A stretch of 64,000 nt of DNA from Iamia sp. SCSIO 61187 (GTDB taxonomy: Bacteria > Actinomycetota > Acidimicrobiia > Acidimicrobiales > Iamiaceae): positions 2,356,001-2,420,000 of the forward strand of contig NZ_CP050948.1 of assembly GCF_019443745.1 (NCBI RefSeq), in the 5' to 3' direction. The stretch's first letter is position 1. Every line of letters begins with the position of its first letter. Positions 33,523 to 43,473 of this stretch are shown one piece after another. The notes below the pieces were generated by a model that was given only the letters and a program-made list of their open reading frames with translations, made no database searches and was not told the origin of the DNA. The translations under genes were made by a program, and so were the position numbers.

Positions 33523-35972
33523 GACGCCACCCGGCGGTCGGCCACGTGCACGATGGCCACGGCGGCGGCGATGAGGAGGGCCAGCTCGAGCGGGGTGCGG
33601 AAGCGGATCGCACCGTAGGCGTAGACGGTGGTCACCAGGACCATCAGGCCGAGGGCCACCAGGGGCCACACCAGGACGTGGCGCCGCCGCAGGAGGACGA
33701 GACCGGCGACGCCGATCGGGGCCGTGGCCCACCACGCCCACTGGCCGACCCGCGACGCCTCGTCGGGTCGGCCCTCGATGCGGAGCAGCACCACGTTCTG
33801 GCCCGGGCGGAACAGGTCGACCTCGCGCAGGATGCGGGCCGCCACCACCGTGGGGATGCGGTCCAGGTTGTCCCGGGCGTAGGCCTCGCCCTTGTCCCGC
33901 CAGTAGCGGGCCTTCTCGGCCTCGTTGCCCTCCGGCTCGCCGGTCCGGGCCCGCTCCTGCTCCTGGCAGTTGAACGACCAGTAGCCGAGCAGCGGGCCGT
34001 GGTAGCTCTCGGGGCAGTTGGCGTAGTACAGCACCTCGTCGCCGTTGGTCGACAGGATCACGAAGGACCCGAAGGCGCGCTGGTTGCGGATCGTCCAGGG
34101 GGCGAACAGCACCAGGCCGATCAGGCCGACGAGGGCGATCGAGCGCACCTTGGGCCCCCAGCCCAACCCCCGGCGCACCAGGACGAGGGGGGCGACGAGG
34201 AGGGGGTAGAGGAACAGGGCTTCGCCCCGGGTGAGGGCGGCGAGGGCGATGGCGAGCCCGAGGAGGCCGGCCCGGGGCAGGTCCGGGCGCTCCCACCAGT
34301 GGTAGGCGGCCAGCACGGCGAAGCCCACGAAGGCGGAGTACACCCCCTCGGGCCACAGGGCCCCGTCGATCACCCACAGGTTCGGGTAGGCGGCGACGAG
34401 GACGGCGGCGACGATCCCGGCGCGGTCGCCGGCCAACCGGCGGGCGATCAGCCCGGCGGCCACGACGACGAGGACGCCCAGCAGGGCGGCCATGGTCTTG
34501 TGGGCGAGGTAGGTGCGGGCCCCGGCCATCGACGCCGTGGCCAGCCAGGTGGACATCAGCGGCGGGTGGATCGCCGACGGGATGGCCAGGCCCTGCTCGA
34601 CCCAGCGGAACGGCTCGGAGTAGCCGACCCGGTCGGCGAGCATGTTCGCCTGGTGGTGGTAGTAGTACGGGTCCCCGCCGGTGGGGTTGGCTCGGTTGAT
34701 CGAGACCAGGGTGAGGAGCCGCCAGGCCAGGGCGCCGCTGGTGACGAGGGCGAGCCTCCCGCCGAAGGGGGGCCAGACCCGACCGAGGTCCGCCCCGAAG
34801 AGGCGGCGTCCGAGGCCGCCCACGACGAGCCCGGCGGCGACGGCGCCGGCCACGGTGACGATGACCAGGGGCCCGAGCCGCTGGGTGCCGGGGGCGCCGC
34901 CGGCGCGCAGGGCCCAGAGCTGGGCGACGAGGGGCACGGCCAGGAGGGCCGGCCACGCGGCGCGGCGCGCCGCGGCGACCAGCGGGGCGGCCCGGAGCGG
35001 GGGCCGGGCGGTCAGGCCCAGGAGCGCCAGCCCCCCGCCGAGGGCGACGAGCAGCACCCGGGCCAGCGCCGTGCGCCCCACGCCCCCGGGGTCGAGGACC
35101 GTGCCCAGGTCCGGGCTGGTGACCCCGACGACCAGCACCACCGTCACCACCGCGACCCCCGCGGCCACCGGCCGCCGGTCGACGGCGGCCAGCGGGCCGG
35201 TGCCCCTCCGGGCGGCGGCGACGAGGGCGCCCACCACGATCCCGGTGCCGACCAGGTCGAGCTGGGCCGGCGGCATGACCCGGAGGACCACCCCCCAGCG
35301 CTCGGCGTCGGTGGCGGCGACCAGGACCCGCCCGGCCAGGCCGAGCCCGGCGAGGATCGCGCCCGCGCGCACGGCCAGGGCGACCGGGTCGCCCCCGATG
35401 CGGCGCAGGCCCCGCTCCCACAGCGGCAGCAGGAGCGCCCCGGCGGCGACCGTGGTCGCGATCCACCCGAGGCCCAGCCGGCCGGCCGAGGCCGGCGGCC
35501 ACCCGCCCCGGCCGTCGGGCGGGGCCAGGCTGCCGGCCAGGAGCCACTCCCGCACCACCACGACCCAGGTCGGGACGGCGGCATCGGTCGGGACCAGGGC
35601 CCCGGCGGCGGTCGGGAACAGGAACAGGGCGACGGTGACGACGAGCCACCAGGGCACGAGCACCCCGCGGGCCGCGCCCACCCCGGCGGCGCGCAGGCCG
35701 CGGACGGGCCGGCCGGCCAGGGCGCGGGTGGTGACACCGAGCTGGGCGGCGGCGGCGGCGGCCACGAGCAGCACCGCGGCCCCGCCGTCGAGGCGCCCGA
35801 GGACCCGCCCCAGGGTCGTCGTCGACGCCCCCGACCGTCCGGCCGCCCAGGCCACGGCCACGGCCACGACGGCGCCCCCGGCCACGAGCCACAGGCCGTC
35901 GGTGACCCCGCCCGGGCGGTCGGACCCGGCCGGCGCCGACGCGCGGGACGGGGTCGAGGCGGTCACGGGCAC
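33519..35972 (-). CDS. Large membrane glycosyltransferase (GT39/ArnT-like) with N-terminal membrane extension
   Basis: This 817-residue protein is twice the usual size. I chose GTG 35972; TAGGAT lies eight bases upstream, giving a leaderless message. Residues 1 to about 370 form a hydrophobic block of about ten helices with no catalytic motif I recognise. Residues about 410-817 look like GT39/PMT: INRANPTGGDPYYYHHQANM with the early acidic loop, AIPSAIHPPLMSTWLATAS, ALTRGEALFLYPLLVAP and LFAPWTIRNQRAFGSFV. It would transfer a sugar from a polyprenyl-phosphate donor outside the membrane. It is translationally coupled to the next membrane gene. Confidence 0.8.
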   Translation of the reverse strand: MPVTASTPSRASAPAGSDRPGGVTDGLWLVAGGAVVAVAVAWAAGRSGASTTTLGRVLGRLDGGAAVLLVAAAAAAQLGVTTRALAGRPVRGLRAAGVGAARGVLVPWWLVVTVALFLFPTAAGALVPTDAAVPTWVVVVREWLLAGSLAPPDGRGGWPPASAGRLGLGWIATTVAAGALLLPLWERGLRRIGGDPVALAVRAGAILAGLGLAGRVLVAATDAERWGVVLRVMPPAQLDLVGTGIVVGALVAAARRGTGPLAAVDRRPVAAGVAVVTVVLVVGVTSPDLGTVLDPGGVGRTALARVLLVALGGGLALLGLTARPPLRAAPLVAAARRAAWPALLAVPLVAQLWALRAGGAPGTQRLGPLVIVTVAGAVAAGLVVGGLGRRLFGADLGRVWPPFGGRLALVTSGALAWRLLTLVSINRANPTGGDPYYYHHQANMLADRVGYSEPFRWVEQGLAIPSAIHPPLMSTWLATASMAGARTYLAHKTMAALLGVLVVVAAGLIARRLAGDRAGIVAAVLVAAYPNLWVIDGALWPEGVYSAFVGFAVLAAYHWWERPDLPRAGLLGLAIALAALTRGEALFLYPLLVAPLVLVRRGLGWGPKVRSIALVGLIGLVLFAPWTIRNQRAFGSFVILSTNGDEVLYYANCPESYHGPLLGYWSFNCQEQERARTGEPEGNEAEKARYWRDKGEAYARDNLDRIPTVVAARILREVDLFRPGQNVVLLRIEGRPDEASRVGQWAWWATAPIGVAGLVLLRRRHVLVWPLVALGLMVLVTTVYAYGAIRFRTPLELALLIAAAVAIVHVADRRVAS

Positions 35973-36084
35973 GGTGCCCGATCCTACGAGCCGCCCTCGC
36001 CCCGACCCGGCATCACCGGGCGGCGCGGGAGGACCCCCGGCTCCCGGCGCCGAAACCCCTCCCACGTCCCACCCCGGAGGCCCG

Positions 36085-37578
36085 ATGCCCGTCCCACCCC
36101 TGCCCGACATGGTCGACGTCCTCGACCGCTCGATGGCGATCGACGTCCGCCCCGGCTTGCGCGACCACGCCCGGCTCTGGCTGCTCTGGGGGCCCGGCGC
36201 CCGCGCCCGGGTGGCCGAGGAGGCCGCCCTCCTGGCCCAGGCCTCGCTCCGGCCCCGGACGCTCCACGCCGTGGGCCGCACCGGCGTCGACCTGGCCCGC
36301 GGGGTCGCCCCCGGGCTCCGGGAGGATGCCCGCCGGCGGCTCCTCGACGGGCCCCTCGAGGAGGGGGCCGCCATCCGCCACGTGCAGGAGCTGGTGCGGG
36401 CCGGCGGATCGACCTACATCAAGCTGGGGCAGTTCGTGGCCACCGCCCAGGGGCTCCTCCCCGACGAGTGGGTCGACGCCTTCGGCTGGTGCCGGGACAC
36501 GGCCACACCGCTCCCGGAGGGCATGGCCGAGGAGCGCTTCGAGCGGCGCTTCCAGGTGCCCGTCGATCGGGTCTTCGCCGAGCTCGACCCCGAGCCCATC
36601 GGGGCGGCGTCGATCGCCCAGGTCCACGCCGCGACGCTCCACGACGGCACGCCGGTGGTGGTGAAGGTCAGGCGACCCGGTCTGCGGACCCAGTTCGACC
36701 GCGACCTGCGGGCCATGGCCCTCGCCGCCGCGGCCGCCGAGCGGGCGTCGAAGGCGGCGCGGGTGGCCAACCTGACCGGGTTCGTCCAGCTCTTCGCCCA
36801 GATGGTGCTGGAGGAGGTCGACTTCCGGTTCGAGGCCCTCAACCAGATCGAGATCGCCCTGGCCTCGGAGGCGGCCGGCCACCACTTCACCCACCTGCCC
36901 CACCCGATCCCCCACCTCACCGCCGAGGACGTCCTGGTGATGACCCGGCTCGAGGGGGTGCCCTACACCGACGCCCTGACCGCCTACCCCGACGTCGTCG
37001 ACGGCGAACGGCTGCTCAACCTGGCCATCACCGCCACCCTCGAGCACATGATCGCCTACGGGATCTTCCACGGTGACCTGCACGCCGGCAACGTGCTCAT
37101 CAACGCCCAGGGCGACTTCTCCCTGATCGACTTCGGCATCGCCGGCCGGATCGACGCCGAGCAGCGGGCGGCGACGGTCCGGTTCCTGTTCGGCTTCGCC
37201 CGCAACGACACCCTGATGCAGCTCGAGGGCCTCCAGGCCTTCGGCGCCGTGCCCCCCGGCTGGGACCTCGAGGTCCTCCGCGACCAGGTCGAGGGGGAGC
37301 TGGACGCCATCGACCCGGCGATCCTGGCCCGCACCGGCACCATGACGGTCGAGTCGCTGGGCCAGGCGCTCGGCGCCATCATCCGGGTGCTGGCCCAGAA
37401 CGGGTTCACCCTGCCCAAGGAGCTGGTGCTGTTCTTCAAGAACCTGCTCTACCTGAACGGGTTCGCGGCGACGCTCACCCCCGACGCCGACCTGTTCAGC
37501 CAGATCGAGCCGGCCTTCGGCTACTTCGTCACGAAGTACCCGCAGGAGCTGAGCCAGATCGTCGCCGACGTGCTGTGA
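36085..37578 (+). CDS. ABC1/UbiB-family atypical kinase-like protein
   Basis: This 497-residue cytoplasmic protein starts at ATG 36085, with CCGGAGG just upstream. It has the ABC1 signature LVRAGGSTYIKLGQFVATAQ with the KxGQ motif, the ATP-lysine region GTPVVVKVRRPG, EEVDFRFEALNQIEIA, IFHGDLHAGNVLIN and SLIDFGIAGRID (metal-binding Asp). This family supports isoprenoid-quinone or lipid biosynthesis, and its proven reaction is poorly defined. It is divergent from the large glycosyltransferase gene by 112 bases. Confidence 0.92.
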   Translation: MPVPPLPDMVDVLDRSMAIDVRPGLRDHARLWLLWGPGARARVAEEAALLAQASLRPRTLHAVGRTGVDLARGVAPGLREDARRRLLDGPLEEGAAIRHVQELVRAGGSTYIKLGQFVATAQGLLPDEWVDAFGWCRDTATPLPEGMAEERFERRFQVPVDRVFAELDPEPIGAASIAQVHAATLHDGTPVVVKVRRPGLRTQFDRDLRAMALAAAAAERASKAARVANLTGFVQLFAQMVLEEVDFRFEALNQIEIALASEAAGHHFTHLPHPIPHLTAEDVLVMTRLEGVPYTDALTAYPDVVDGERLLNLAITATLEHMIAYGIFHGDLHAGNVLINAQGDFSLIDFGIAGRIDAEQRAATVRFLFGFARNDTLMQLEGLQAFGAVPPGWDLEVLRDQVEGELDAIDPAILARTGTMTVESLGQALGAIIRVLAQNGFTLPKELVLFFKNLLYLNGFAATLTPDADLFSQIEPAFGYFVTKYPQELSQIVADVL

Positions 37579-37659
37579 CGGTCTCGACGCCGACTACTGT
37601 GGTGCCCCCGTCCGAACAGTCGTTCGCCAGTCGCCGCCACCACCCGCCCCGCGAGGCCG

Positions 37660-38559
37660 ATGCCACCGAACCCCGACCTCCGGCAGACGATCGACGTCGC
37701 CCCCGGGCTCGACCTGGCCGCCACCTTGGGCCCGCTGCGCCTGGGCGTGTCGGACCCCTGCTGGCGGGTCGAGGCGTCGGGACCCTGGTGGTGGGCGACG
37801 CGGACACCGGCCGGGCCCCTCACCGTCCACCTCGTCCCCGGTGCCGGGGTCGTCGGCGTGGAGGCCTGGGGCGAGGGCGTCGAGTGGCTCCCCCGCCACC
37901 TCGGCCGCCTCCTCGGGCTCGACGCCGACGGACCGCCGGCCGCCCGCACCGAGCTCGTCCGGGCCCTGGCCCAGCGCGTCCCGGGCTTCCGGGTGGCCGG
38001 CCACGGTCGGGTGGCCGACGCGGCCATCGACGGCATCTGCCGCCGCGGCGTGTCGGCCTTCGAGGCCGCCCGCTCCTGGCTTCTGATGGTCGAGGCCATG
38101 GGCGACGACGCCCCCGGCCCCGGGGGCCTGCGCCTGCCCCCGGCCCCCCGGCGGGTGGCCTCGTGCGATCCCTACGAGCTGCACGTCATGGGCCTCGAGC
38201 AGGGGCGGGCCGACGAGGTGCGCCGGGTCGCCTCCCACGCCTCTCGGCTGGAGGCCGGCACCCACGACGGCGGCGCCGAGGCCATCGCCCACCTGGCCGG
38301 GATCGCCGGGATCGGGACCGACGCCGTCGAGCACGCCCGCGCCGTCGCCCTGGGCGACCCCGACGCCGTGCCGGTCCTGGACGCGCACCGCACCGCCGCG
38401 GTCGTGCGCGCCCTGTGGACCGGCGCCGGCGCCGACGACACGGTCGACGTCCGGTCGCTCCTGGAGCCCCACCGCCCCGAGCGGGGCCTGCTGGTGCGGC
38501 TGATCGCCCTGGTCGAGGCGGCCGACGCCGCCGACGACGACGGGGGCCTCACCCCCTGA
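37660..38559 (+). CDS. HhH-GPD DNA glycosylase (AlkA-like)
   Basis: This 299-residue protein has a beta-rich N-terminal half (ASGPWWWATRTPAGPLTVHL) and a helical half ending in the hairpin LAGIAGIGTDAVEHARAVAL. Then comes GDPDAVPVLDAHRTAAVV, where the Asp matches the catalytic Asp region of AlkA-type 3-methyladenine glycosylases. No iron-sulfur Cys cluster is present. It would remove alkylated bases. The N-terminal region is more divergent than usual. TACTGT about 60 bases upstream may be its promoter. Confidence 0.6.
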   Translation: MPPNPDLRQTIDVAPGLDLAATLGPLRLGVSDPCWRVEASGPWWWATRTPAGPLTVHLVPGAGVVGVEAWGEGVEWLPRHLGRLLGLDADGPPAARTELVRALAQRVPGFRVAGHGRVADAAIDGICRRGVSAFEAARSWLLMVEAMGDDAPGPGGLRLPPAPRRVASCDPYELHVMGLEQGRADEVRRVASHASRLEAGTHDGGAEAIAHLAGIAGIGTDAVEHARAVALGDPDAVPVLDAHRTAAVVRALWTGAGADDTVDVRSLLEPHRPERGLLVRLIALVEAADAADDDGGLTP

Positions 38560-38567
38560 GCGTCAGC

Positions 38568-38828
38568 TCACTCCTTGAGGGCCACGGCGTTGGGCGTGAC
38601 GTTCATCTTGGGCACGTAGTCGTGCTGGGCGACCGAACGGGCCTCGCCGGCGAGGTCGGCGCGCAGGGCCGCCCGGCACGCCCCGCAGGGGCCGTAGGCC
38701 GGCTCCTCGACGGCGGTGCCGCACCGGGGACAGGGGAAGGCCAGGTCGCCGGGGGGCGCCTCGGGGGGCACGACCGCGGATCGCCACGGCTCGGGCGGGA
38801 ACGACGTCTCGACCGGCGGGGTGCTCAC
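38568..38828 (-). CDS. Small zinc-ribbon protein
   Basis: This 86-residue protein has a double Cys pair, CPRCG and CGACRAAL, that can form one zinc ribbon in residues about 33-55. Short disordered ends flank it (PPEAPPGDLAF; PKMNVTPNAVALKE). The GTG start at 38828 is six bases from CAGGCT. It ends eight bases past the end of the glycosylase gene, in convergent orientation. The function is unknown. Confidence 0.7.
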   Translation of the reverse strand: MSTPPVETSFPPEPWRSAVVPPEAPPGDLAFPCPRCGTAVEEPAYGPCGACRAALRADLAGEARSVAQHDYVPKMNVTPNAVALKE

Positions 38829-38971
38829 CGCCCCAGCCTGCCAGACGCGCCCGCCCGGGTGGTCGACCGCGTCGTCCCCAGGGTCGTCCCCAGGCGGGGG
38901 CGGTCCTCCCCCGCGAGATCCACACGTCGCGCCCCTTCCTCCTCACAGGGCGACGGTCGTACGGTCGTCGC

Positions 38972-39193
38972 ATGGCTTGCTTCGAGGTCACGCTCCGAGA
39001 CCGGACCACCGAGCAGGTGGGCGACGCCGACGCCTACCAGCAGGAGGGGCCGATGACGACGTTCTTCCGCACCGGTGACGGCGGCCGGGTCGACTCGTGG
39101 AGCACCCGGGTGGCGTCGGTCCGCACCGCCGACGTCCTCCTCATCCGCCGGGCCACCGAGGCCGAGCCCGTCAGCGTCCTCCGCACGGCCTAG
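38972..39193 (+). CDS. Small conserved-looking hypothetical protein
   Basis: This 73-residue protein begins MACFEVTLRDRTTEQVGDAD, followed by a short beta-rich core (TTFFRTGDGGRVDSWSTRVA) and VLLIRRATEAEPVSVLRTA. TACGGT lies six bases before the ATG, matching the leaderless promoter pattern and supporting expression. No family was recognised. Its TAG overlaps the TAG of the convergent membrane-protein gene (39190-39193). Confidence 0.6.
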   Translation: MACFEVTLRDRTTEQVGDADAYQQEGPMTTFFRTGDGGRVDSWSTRVASVRTADVLLIRRATEAEPVSVLRTA

Positions 39194-40803
39194 CGCGGGT
39201 AGTGGTAGGCGTTGTCCTGCTCGTAGGCGTCGGGGTCGGCCAGGACCACCGGCGTGCCGGCCGGGCGGGCGACCTGGAGCTCGTTGGCGACCGTCTCGCA
39301 GGTGCCCTCGTGGGTCGTGTAGGTGCCGGACCACACCAGCCAGATGTCACGGTCGCCGGCGCGGCGCACGGCCTCGGCGGCGAAGTCCACCGGTGAGGCG
39401 CCGGCGAGGCGCTCGGCGTAGTCCACCCAGTCGACCAGCTCCGGGGCCTCGAACCGGGGGTAGGTGGCGATGTCGGTGGCGTCCGGCAGCTCGCGGCTCA
39501 GCGCCGGGCCCAGCTGGTCGGGGCACACCAGCACCAGCGGGCCGTCCGGGCCCGTCGTCGGGCCGGCGGCCTCGATGGCCTCGGCGGCCTGCCGGGCCTG
39601 GGTGCGGGGCCGGCTCACCGCGGTGCGCACCCCCGACGTGACGCCGAGGACGAGCACGGCGACCAGGACGATGCGGAACGCCACGGCGCTGCCGATGCGG
39701 GCCAGCCCCACCCCGGCCAGCACCAGCACCAGGGCGGCGACGACGGAGAAGTACCGGGTGGCGTAGGCGGCGCCGGCCACGAACGACGCCGCCGCCGCGA
39801 CGGCCAGCGTCCCGACGATGACCAGGCCCAACCGGCGGACCTCCGGGCGGGTGCGCAGGTCGAGCTCGACCCGGGTGCCGGAGCCCGGCGCCGCCACCAG
39901 CCCCAGGGCGACGAGGATGGCCAGGGCCACGGCCAGCAGGATCGACTCCCCCGCCGCCCCGCCCCCCAGGTCGATCAGCGACGTCGCCGCCACCTCGGTG
40001 GGGATCGACGGCTCGGCCCACGGCGTGCCGGTGTGGGCGGCCTGCTCCAGCAGGGTCGGCACCCACGGCAGGAACGAGACGCCGCCGACGACGAGGGCGC
40101 CGGCGACCCGCAGCGACGACCGGACCCTCTCGCGGTCGCCCCGGCGGTGGCCCAGGTACGCCCGGACCAGGATCCCCACCCCCGACGCCGCGGTGAGCCA
40201 CAGGCCCCAGTAGTGGGTCCAGAGCAGGGCACCGGTGAGGAGGGCGAGCAGCGCCAGCCGGGGCAGGTCGGGCCGGCGGAGGGCCCGGTCGGCCACGAGC
40301 CAGCCCGCCACCGACAGCACCAGGACCAGCTCGTACATGCGGGCCTCGGTGGCGTACCGCAGCACGTAGGGGTTGAGGGCGACCAGGAGGGCGGCGGCCC
40401 ACGCCGCCCGACGGCCACCGATCCGCCCGGCGGCCACGAAGACCAGGGGGAGCAGGGCCAGGCCGATGACGCCCGAGAGGAGGCGGACGGCCACGTCGCC
40501 CTGGCCGAACACCTCCTGCCACCCCCGGAGGAGCACGTAGTAGAGCGGCGGGTGGCCGTCGCGCTCGAGGGCCGCCGGGATGTCCCCGAGCGGCAGGGCG
40601 GCGATGTTCGAGCTGAGGGCCTCGTCGAGCCACAGCGGCGAACGCTGCACCACCCGGAGGGCCAGGCCGGCGACGGCGATGACGGCCAGCCCGACGATGT
40701 CGAGGGCGCGGCCGGCGCGCCACGGCAGCGGGGCGACCTCGATCGCCGGCCAGGGAGGAGGGGTCGTCGGGCCGGGGACGGCCGGCCGATCCGAGTCGCC
40801 CAC
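39190..40803 (-). CDS. Membrane glycosyltransferase (GT39/PMT-like)
   Basis: This 537-residue protein starts at GTG 40803, directly abutting the stop of the upstream gene. It has about 11 membrane helices. The first external loop reads SPLWLDEALSSNIAALPLGD, giving the acidic GT-C motif (LDEA), and continues ALERDGHPPLYYVLLRGW. LRYATEARMYELVLVLSVAG is another typical GT39 motif. A C-terminal soluble domain (from about 410) follows, including LVLVCPDQLGPALSREL. It would add a sugar to an exported acceptor using a polyprenyl-phosphate donor. It belongs to an operon with the spermidine-synthase-like gene. Confidence 0.85.
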   Translation of the reverse strand: MGDSDRPAVPGPTTPPPWPAIEVAPLPWRAGRALDIVGLAVIAVAGLALRVVQRSPLWLDEALSSNIAALPLGDIPAALERDGHPPLYYVLLRGWQEVFGQGDVAVRLLSGVIGLALLPLVFVAAGRIGGRRAAWAAALLVALNPYVLRYATEARMYELVLVLSVAGWLVADRALRRPDLPRLALLALLTGALLWTHYWGLWLTAASGVGILVRAYLGHRRGDRERVRSSLRVAGALVVGGVSFLPWVPTLLEQAAHTGTPWAEPSIPTEVAATSLIDLGGGAAGESILLAVALAILVALGLVAAPGSGTRVELDLRTRPEVRRLGLVIVGTLAVAAAASFVAGAAYATRYFSVVAALVLVLAGVGLARIGSAVAFRIVLVAVLVLGVTSGVRTAVSRPRTQARQAAEAIEAAGPTTGPDGPLVLVCPDQLGPALSRELPDATDIATYPRFEAPELVDWVDYAERLAGASPVDFAAEAVRRAGDRDIWLVWSGTYTTHEGTCETVANELQVARPAGTPVVLADPDAYEQDNAYHYPR

Positions 40804-43416
40804 CTACGGGGCGACGGGGACGGGCTGCCCGGTCGGACCGCCGGCGGGCGTGGCGTCGGGCTCGTCCTCGTCGGGTCGCGCTCCGGGGCCGCCCGCGGCG
40901 GTGACGGCGTCGGCGCTCGTCATCAGGCTCCGCAGGGCGATGACGGCGACGGCGTAGACGCAGAGGGCGACGACCATCACCACCCGGAAGCCGAAGGTCA
41001 TCGACAGGAGCGTGGTCAGCACCGACCCCATCACCGAGGCGAACCCGTTCACCGCCCAGCCCCACGCCACGTACTCCCGCGACAGCGACGTGAGCCGGCC
41101 GACGGCGCCGAGCCCGAGCGGCATGAACATGCCGAGGCACAGCCCGAGGGGCGCCATGAGCAGGAAGGCCACGATGACCCGCAGGGCGAGGCTGAGGCCG
41201 AACAGGCCGTCGACGATGCCGGGCAGGGCCAGCTCGTAGAAGAGCGTCAGCACGGCCAGGGCCCCGAGCAACCAGAGCCCGACCGTCCACCCCCGGTGGA
41301 CGACCCGCTCGCTGAGCAGGGCGCCGACGCCGGTGAAGATCAGCACCGACGCCAGGGTCACCGTGAGCGAGTAGGTCGGGTACCCCAGGAACAGGGTGAG
41401 CCGCTGGATCAGGGTGATCTCGAAGAACAGGAAGCCCATGCCCAGGCACGAGAAGTAGAGCGCCGAGATGGGCTTGCGGGGCAGGGCCTTCCAGTCCTTG
41501 CGGATGGCGAGGAACGGGAGGATCAGGAAGGTCACCGCGAACAGGGCCGAGATCCCGAGCAGGAGGAGCAGCACCCGCTCGCCGATGCCGCTCTCGGGGT
41601 CGACGGTGTCGGACGGCTGGAGCGACTGGTCCATGTCGCGGAGGACCGACCCGGGCCGGGCGAAGTTCCAGAAGTAGGGCGCGTCGTCGGTGATCGGCTC
41701 GACGTCGTAGGCGAAGTCGTCGTACCACTCGTCGAGCTCGTCGTCGGGCAGGGTGAGGATCTCCGACACCGGGCTGCCGTCGGGCGGGATCCCCGGGGCG
41801 TGGCGGAGCACGACGGCGCTGGTGTTGGCCGGGTCGGCGGCCGCCACGCCGGTCATGAAGTCGACCTGCTGGGTGAACCGCTCGACCTCCTCGTCGGTGA
41901 AGGGCGTGTCCTTCACCAGCACCGTGGAGTAGGCGGTGGCCCCGACGGCGGTGGGGCTGGTGGCCACGAGCACGTGCTCGCTCGGGTCCTCGACGCCTCG
42001 GTCCTCGAGCGCCTTGCGGACCGTGCTCACGTAGCGGGCCGTCCGGTAGGGCCGGTTCTCGTAGTCGATCTCGCCGAACTGGGCGGCGAGGATGCCGTCG
42101 TCGGTCAGCTTGTCGAGGGAGGCGTCGACGGCGTCGGCGGTGTAGAGGTAGCTCTCGGACAAGACGAACGCGCCGGCGCTGGCCGCGTTCGAGGCCGCGT
42201 AGCTGTCGGGGGCCGGGAACCAGACGAGGTCGAACTCCTTGTCGCTGCGCTCGACGAACGACCGGCCGTCGCCCAGCTCGTAGTTGACGTTGGGCTCGTA
42301 GGCGACCCGCCCGGAGTACTCGGCGTACTCGTCGAGGAGGAGGCCGTGGGTGACGGGGTTGAGCTCGATGGCGTCGATGTGGTCGGCCCCGAAGGCGAGC
42401 GAGGTGAGGATCTCGTTGCCGCCGGCGGCGCCGACGATCACGACGTTGCCAGGGCCGCCCTCGGTGTCGAGGATGCCGTCGTCGCTGAGCACCGCGAACG
42501 GGAGCGAGCGGGCGTCGGCGATGTACTTGGTCTCCAGGCTCTCCAGCTCGCCGTCCCAGGCGTGGATGCTCGAGCCGATCAGCCCGTCGTGGAACAGGAT
42601 CACGTTGGCCCCGACGTCCTGGGTGTCGACCCGGAAGATGGGGCTCCACCGCGACTCCTGCACGGCGTCGGAGTCGGGCGACTGCTTGCTCTCGTCGGGG
42701 ATGACGTGGATGGCGTCGACGGCGAGGACGCCCACCACCAGCAGCACGGCCACCAGCCCCGCCGGCACCAGCTGGCGCGGCGAGCGGTCGGGCAGGAACC
42801 GGCCGACCGAGACCCCGGCCAGGATCAGCCCGGCGATCATGATCGCCGTGGGCGGGCCGAGGAACCGGATCATGAAGACCACTGCGGCGCAGGCCAGCCC
42901 GGCGCCGATGAGGTCGGCGAAGTAGAGGCGGCCGATGCCCTGGCTCTCGCGCCCGAAGAACGTCGAGATGATCACCCCGACCATGGCGAAGGGCGCGAAC
43001 AGGGCGACGCACACGACGATCAGCAGCGCCAGGTTCTTGAACGAGGTGCCCGTGCCGTACTGCCAGATGTTGGCCACCGTGACCGGCGTCCAGGCCACGA
43101 CCACGTAGCCCACCGCGGTGAGGAGGGCGGCCAGGCCCGCGCACCACCCGACGACGGTCGACAGCCGGGCCTGGCGCAGCCTGGGCGACAGCGCCACCGC
43201 CACCCCGCCGGCGCCGATGCCGAGCAGGGCCAGGCCGATGATCAGGTACGTGTAGTAGTAGAAGAACTTGAACGAGAAGATGCGGGTGTAGCTGATCTCC
43301 AGCAGGAGGCCGGCCCCGGCCACGAGGAACATGTCGACGAGGTCGTGACGGGGGATGACCGTCCGGCCGCTGTCGGGGGGCGCGGCGGAGGAGCGTTCAG
43401 GGGCGTCGACGGCCAT
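40804..43416 (-). CDS. Fused membrane/spermidine-synthase-like protein (copy 1)
   Basis: The protein has 870 residues. About seven N-terminal helices (LVDMFLVAGAGLLLEISYTR) precede a soluble synthase-like Rossmann domain, with VVIVGAAGGNEILTSLAFGA, HIDAIELNPVTHG, ELGDGRSFVERSDKEFD and LVWFPAPDSYAASN. Another hydrophobic set closes it (LGMGFLFFEITLIQRLTLFL, LCLGMFMPLGLGAVGRLTSL). The layout matches proteins annotated as fused MFS/spermidine synthase; their substrates are unknown. The leaderless -10 TAAGGT is six bases from the ATG. A second copy lies at 51326. Confidence 0.8.
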   Translation of the reverse strand: MAVDAPERSSAAPPDSGRTVIPRHDLVDMFLVAGAGLLLEISYTRIFSFKFFYYYTYLIIGLALLGIGAGGVAVALSPRLRQARLSTVVGWCAGLAALLTAVGYVVVAWTPVTVANIWQYGTGTSFKNLALLIVVCVALFAPFAMVGVIISTFFGRESQGIGRLYFADLIGAGLACAAVVFMIRFLGPPTAIMIAGLILAGVSVGRFLPDRSPRQLVPAGLVAVLLVVGVLAVDAIHVIPDESKQSPDSDAVQESRWSPIFRVDTQDVGANVILFHDGLIGSSIHAWDGELESLETKYIADARSLPFAVLSDDGILDTEGGPGNVVIVGAAGGNEILTSLAFGADHIDAIELNPVTHGLLLDEYAEYSGRVAYEPNVNYELGDGRSFVERSDKEFDLVWFPAPDSYAASNAASAGAFVLSESYLYTADAVDASLDKLTDDGILAAQFGEIDYENRPYRTARYVSTVRKALEDRGVEDPSEHVLVATSPTAVGATAYSTVLVKDTPFTDEEVERFTQQVDFMTGVAAADPANTSAVVLRHAPGIPPDGSPVSEILTLPDDELDEWYDDFAYDVEPITDDAPYFWNFARPGSVLRDMDQSLQPSDTVDPESGIGERVLLLLLGISALFAVTFLILPFLAIRKDWKALPRKPISALYFSCLGMGFLFFEITLIQRLTLFLGYPTYSLTVTLASVLIFTGVGALLSERVVHRGWTVGLWLLGALAVLTLFYELALPGIVDGLFGLSLALRVIVAFLLMAPLGLCLGMFMPLGLGAVGRLTSLSREYVAWGWAVNGFASVMGSVLTTLLSMTFGFRVVMVVALCVYAVAVIALRSLMTSADAVTAAGGPGARPDEDEPDATPAGGPTGQPVPVAP

Positions 43417-43473
43417 CCGCCGACCTTAGAGGGCCGGCCCCGGAGGACCCCATCACCGCCGGCGCGACGGCGC

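Noticed and set aside
33546-37076. Plus-strand open frame of about 1,176 codons across a gene boundary
   Set aside because: It crosses the divergent promoter region between the large glycosyltransferase and the ABC1 gene and reads as repetitive low-complexity sequence.
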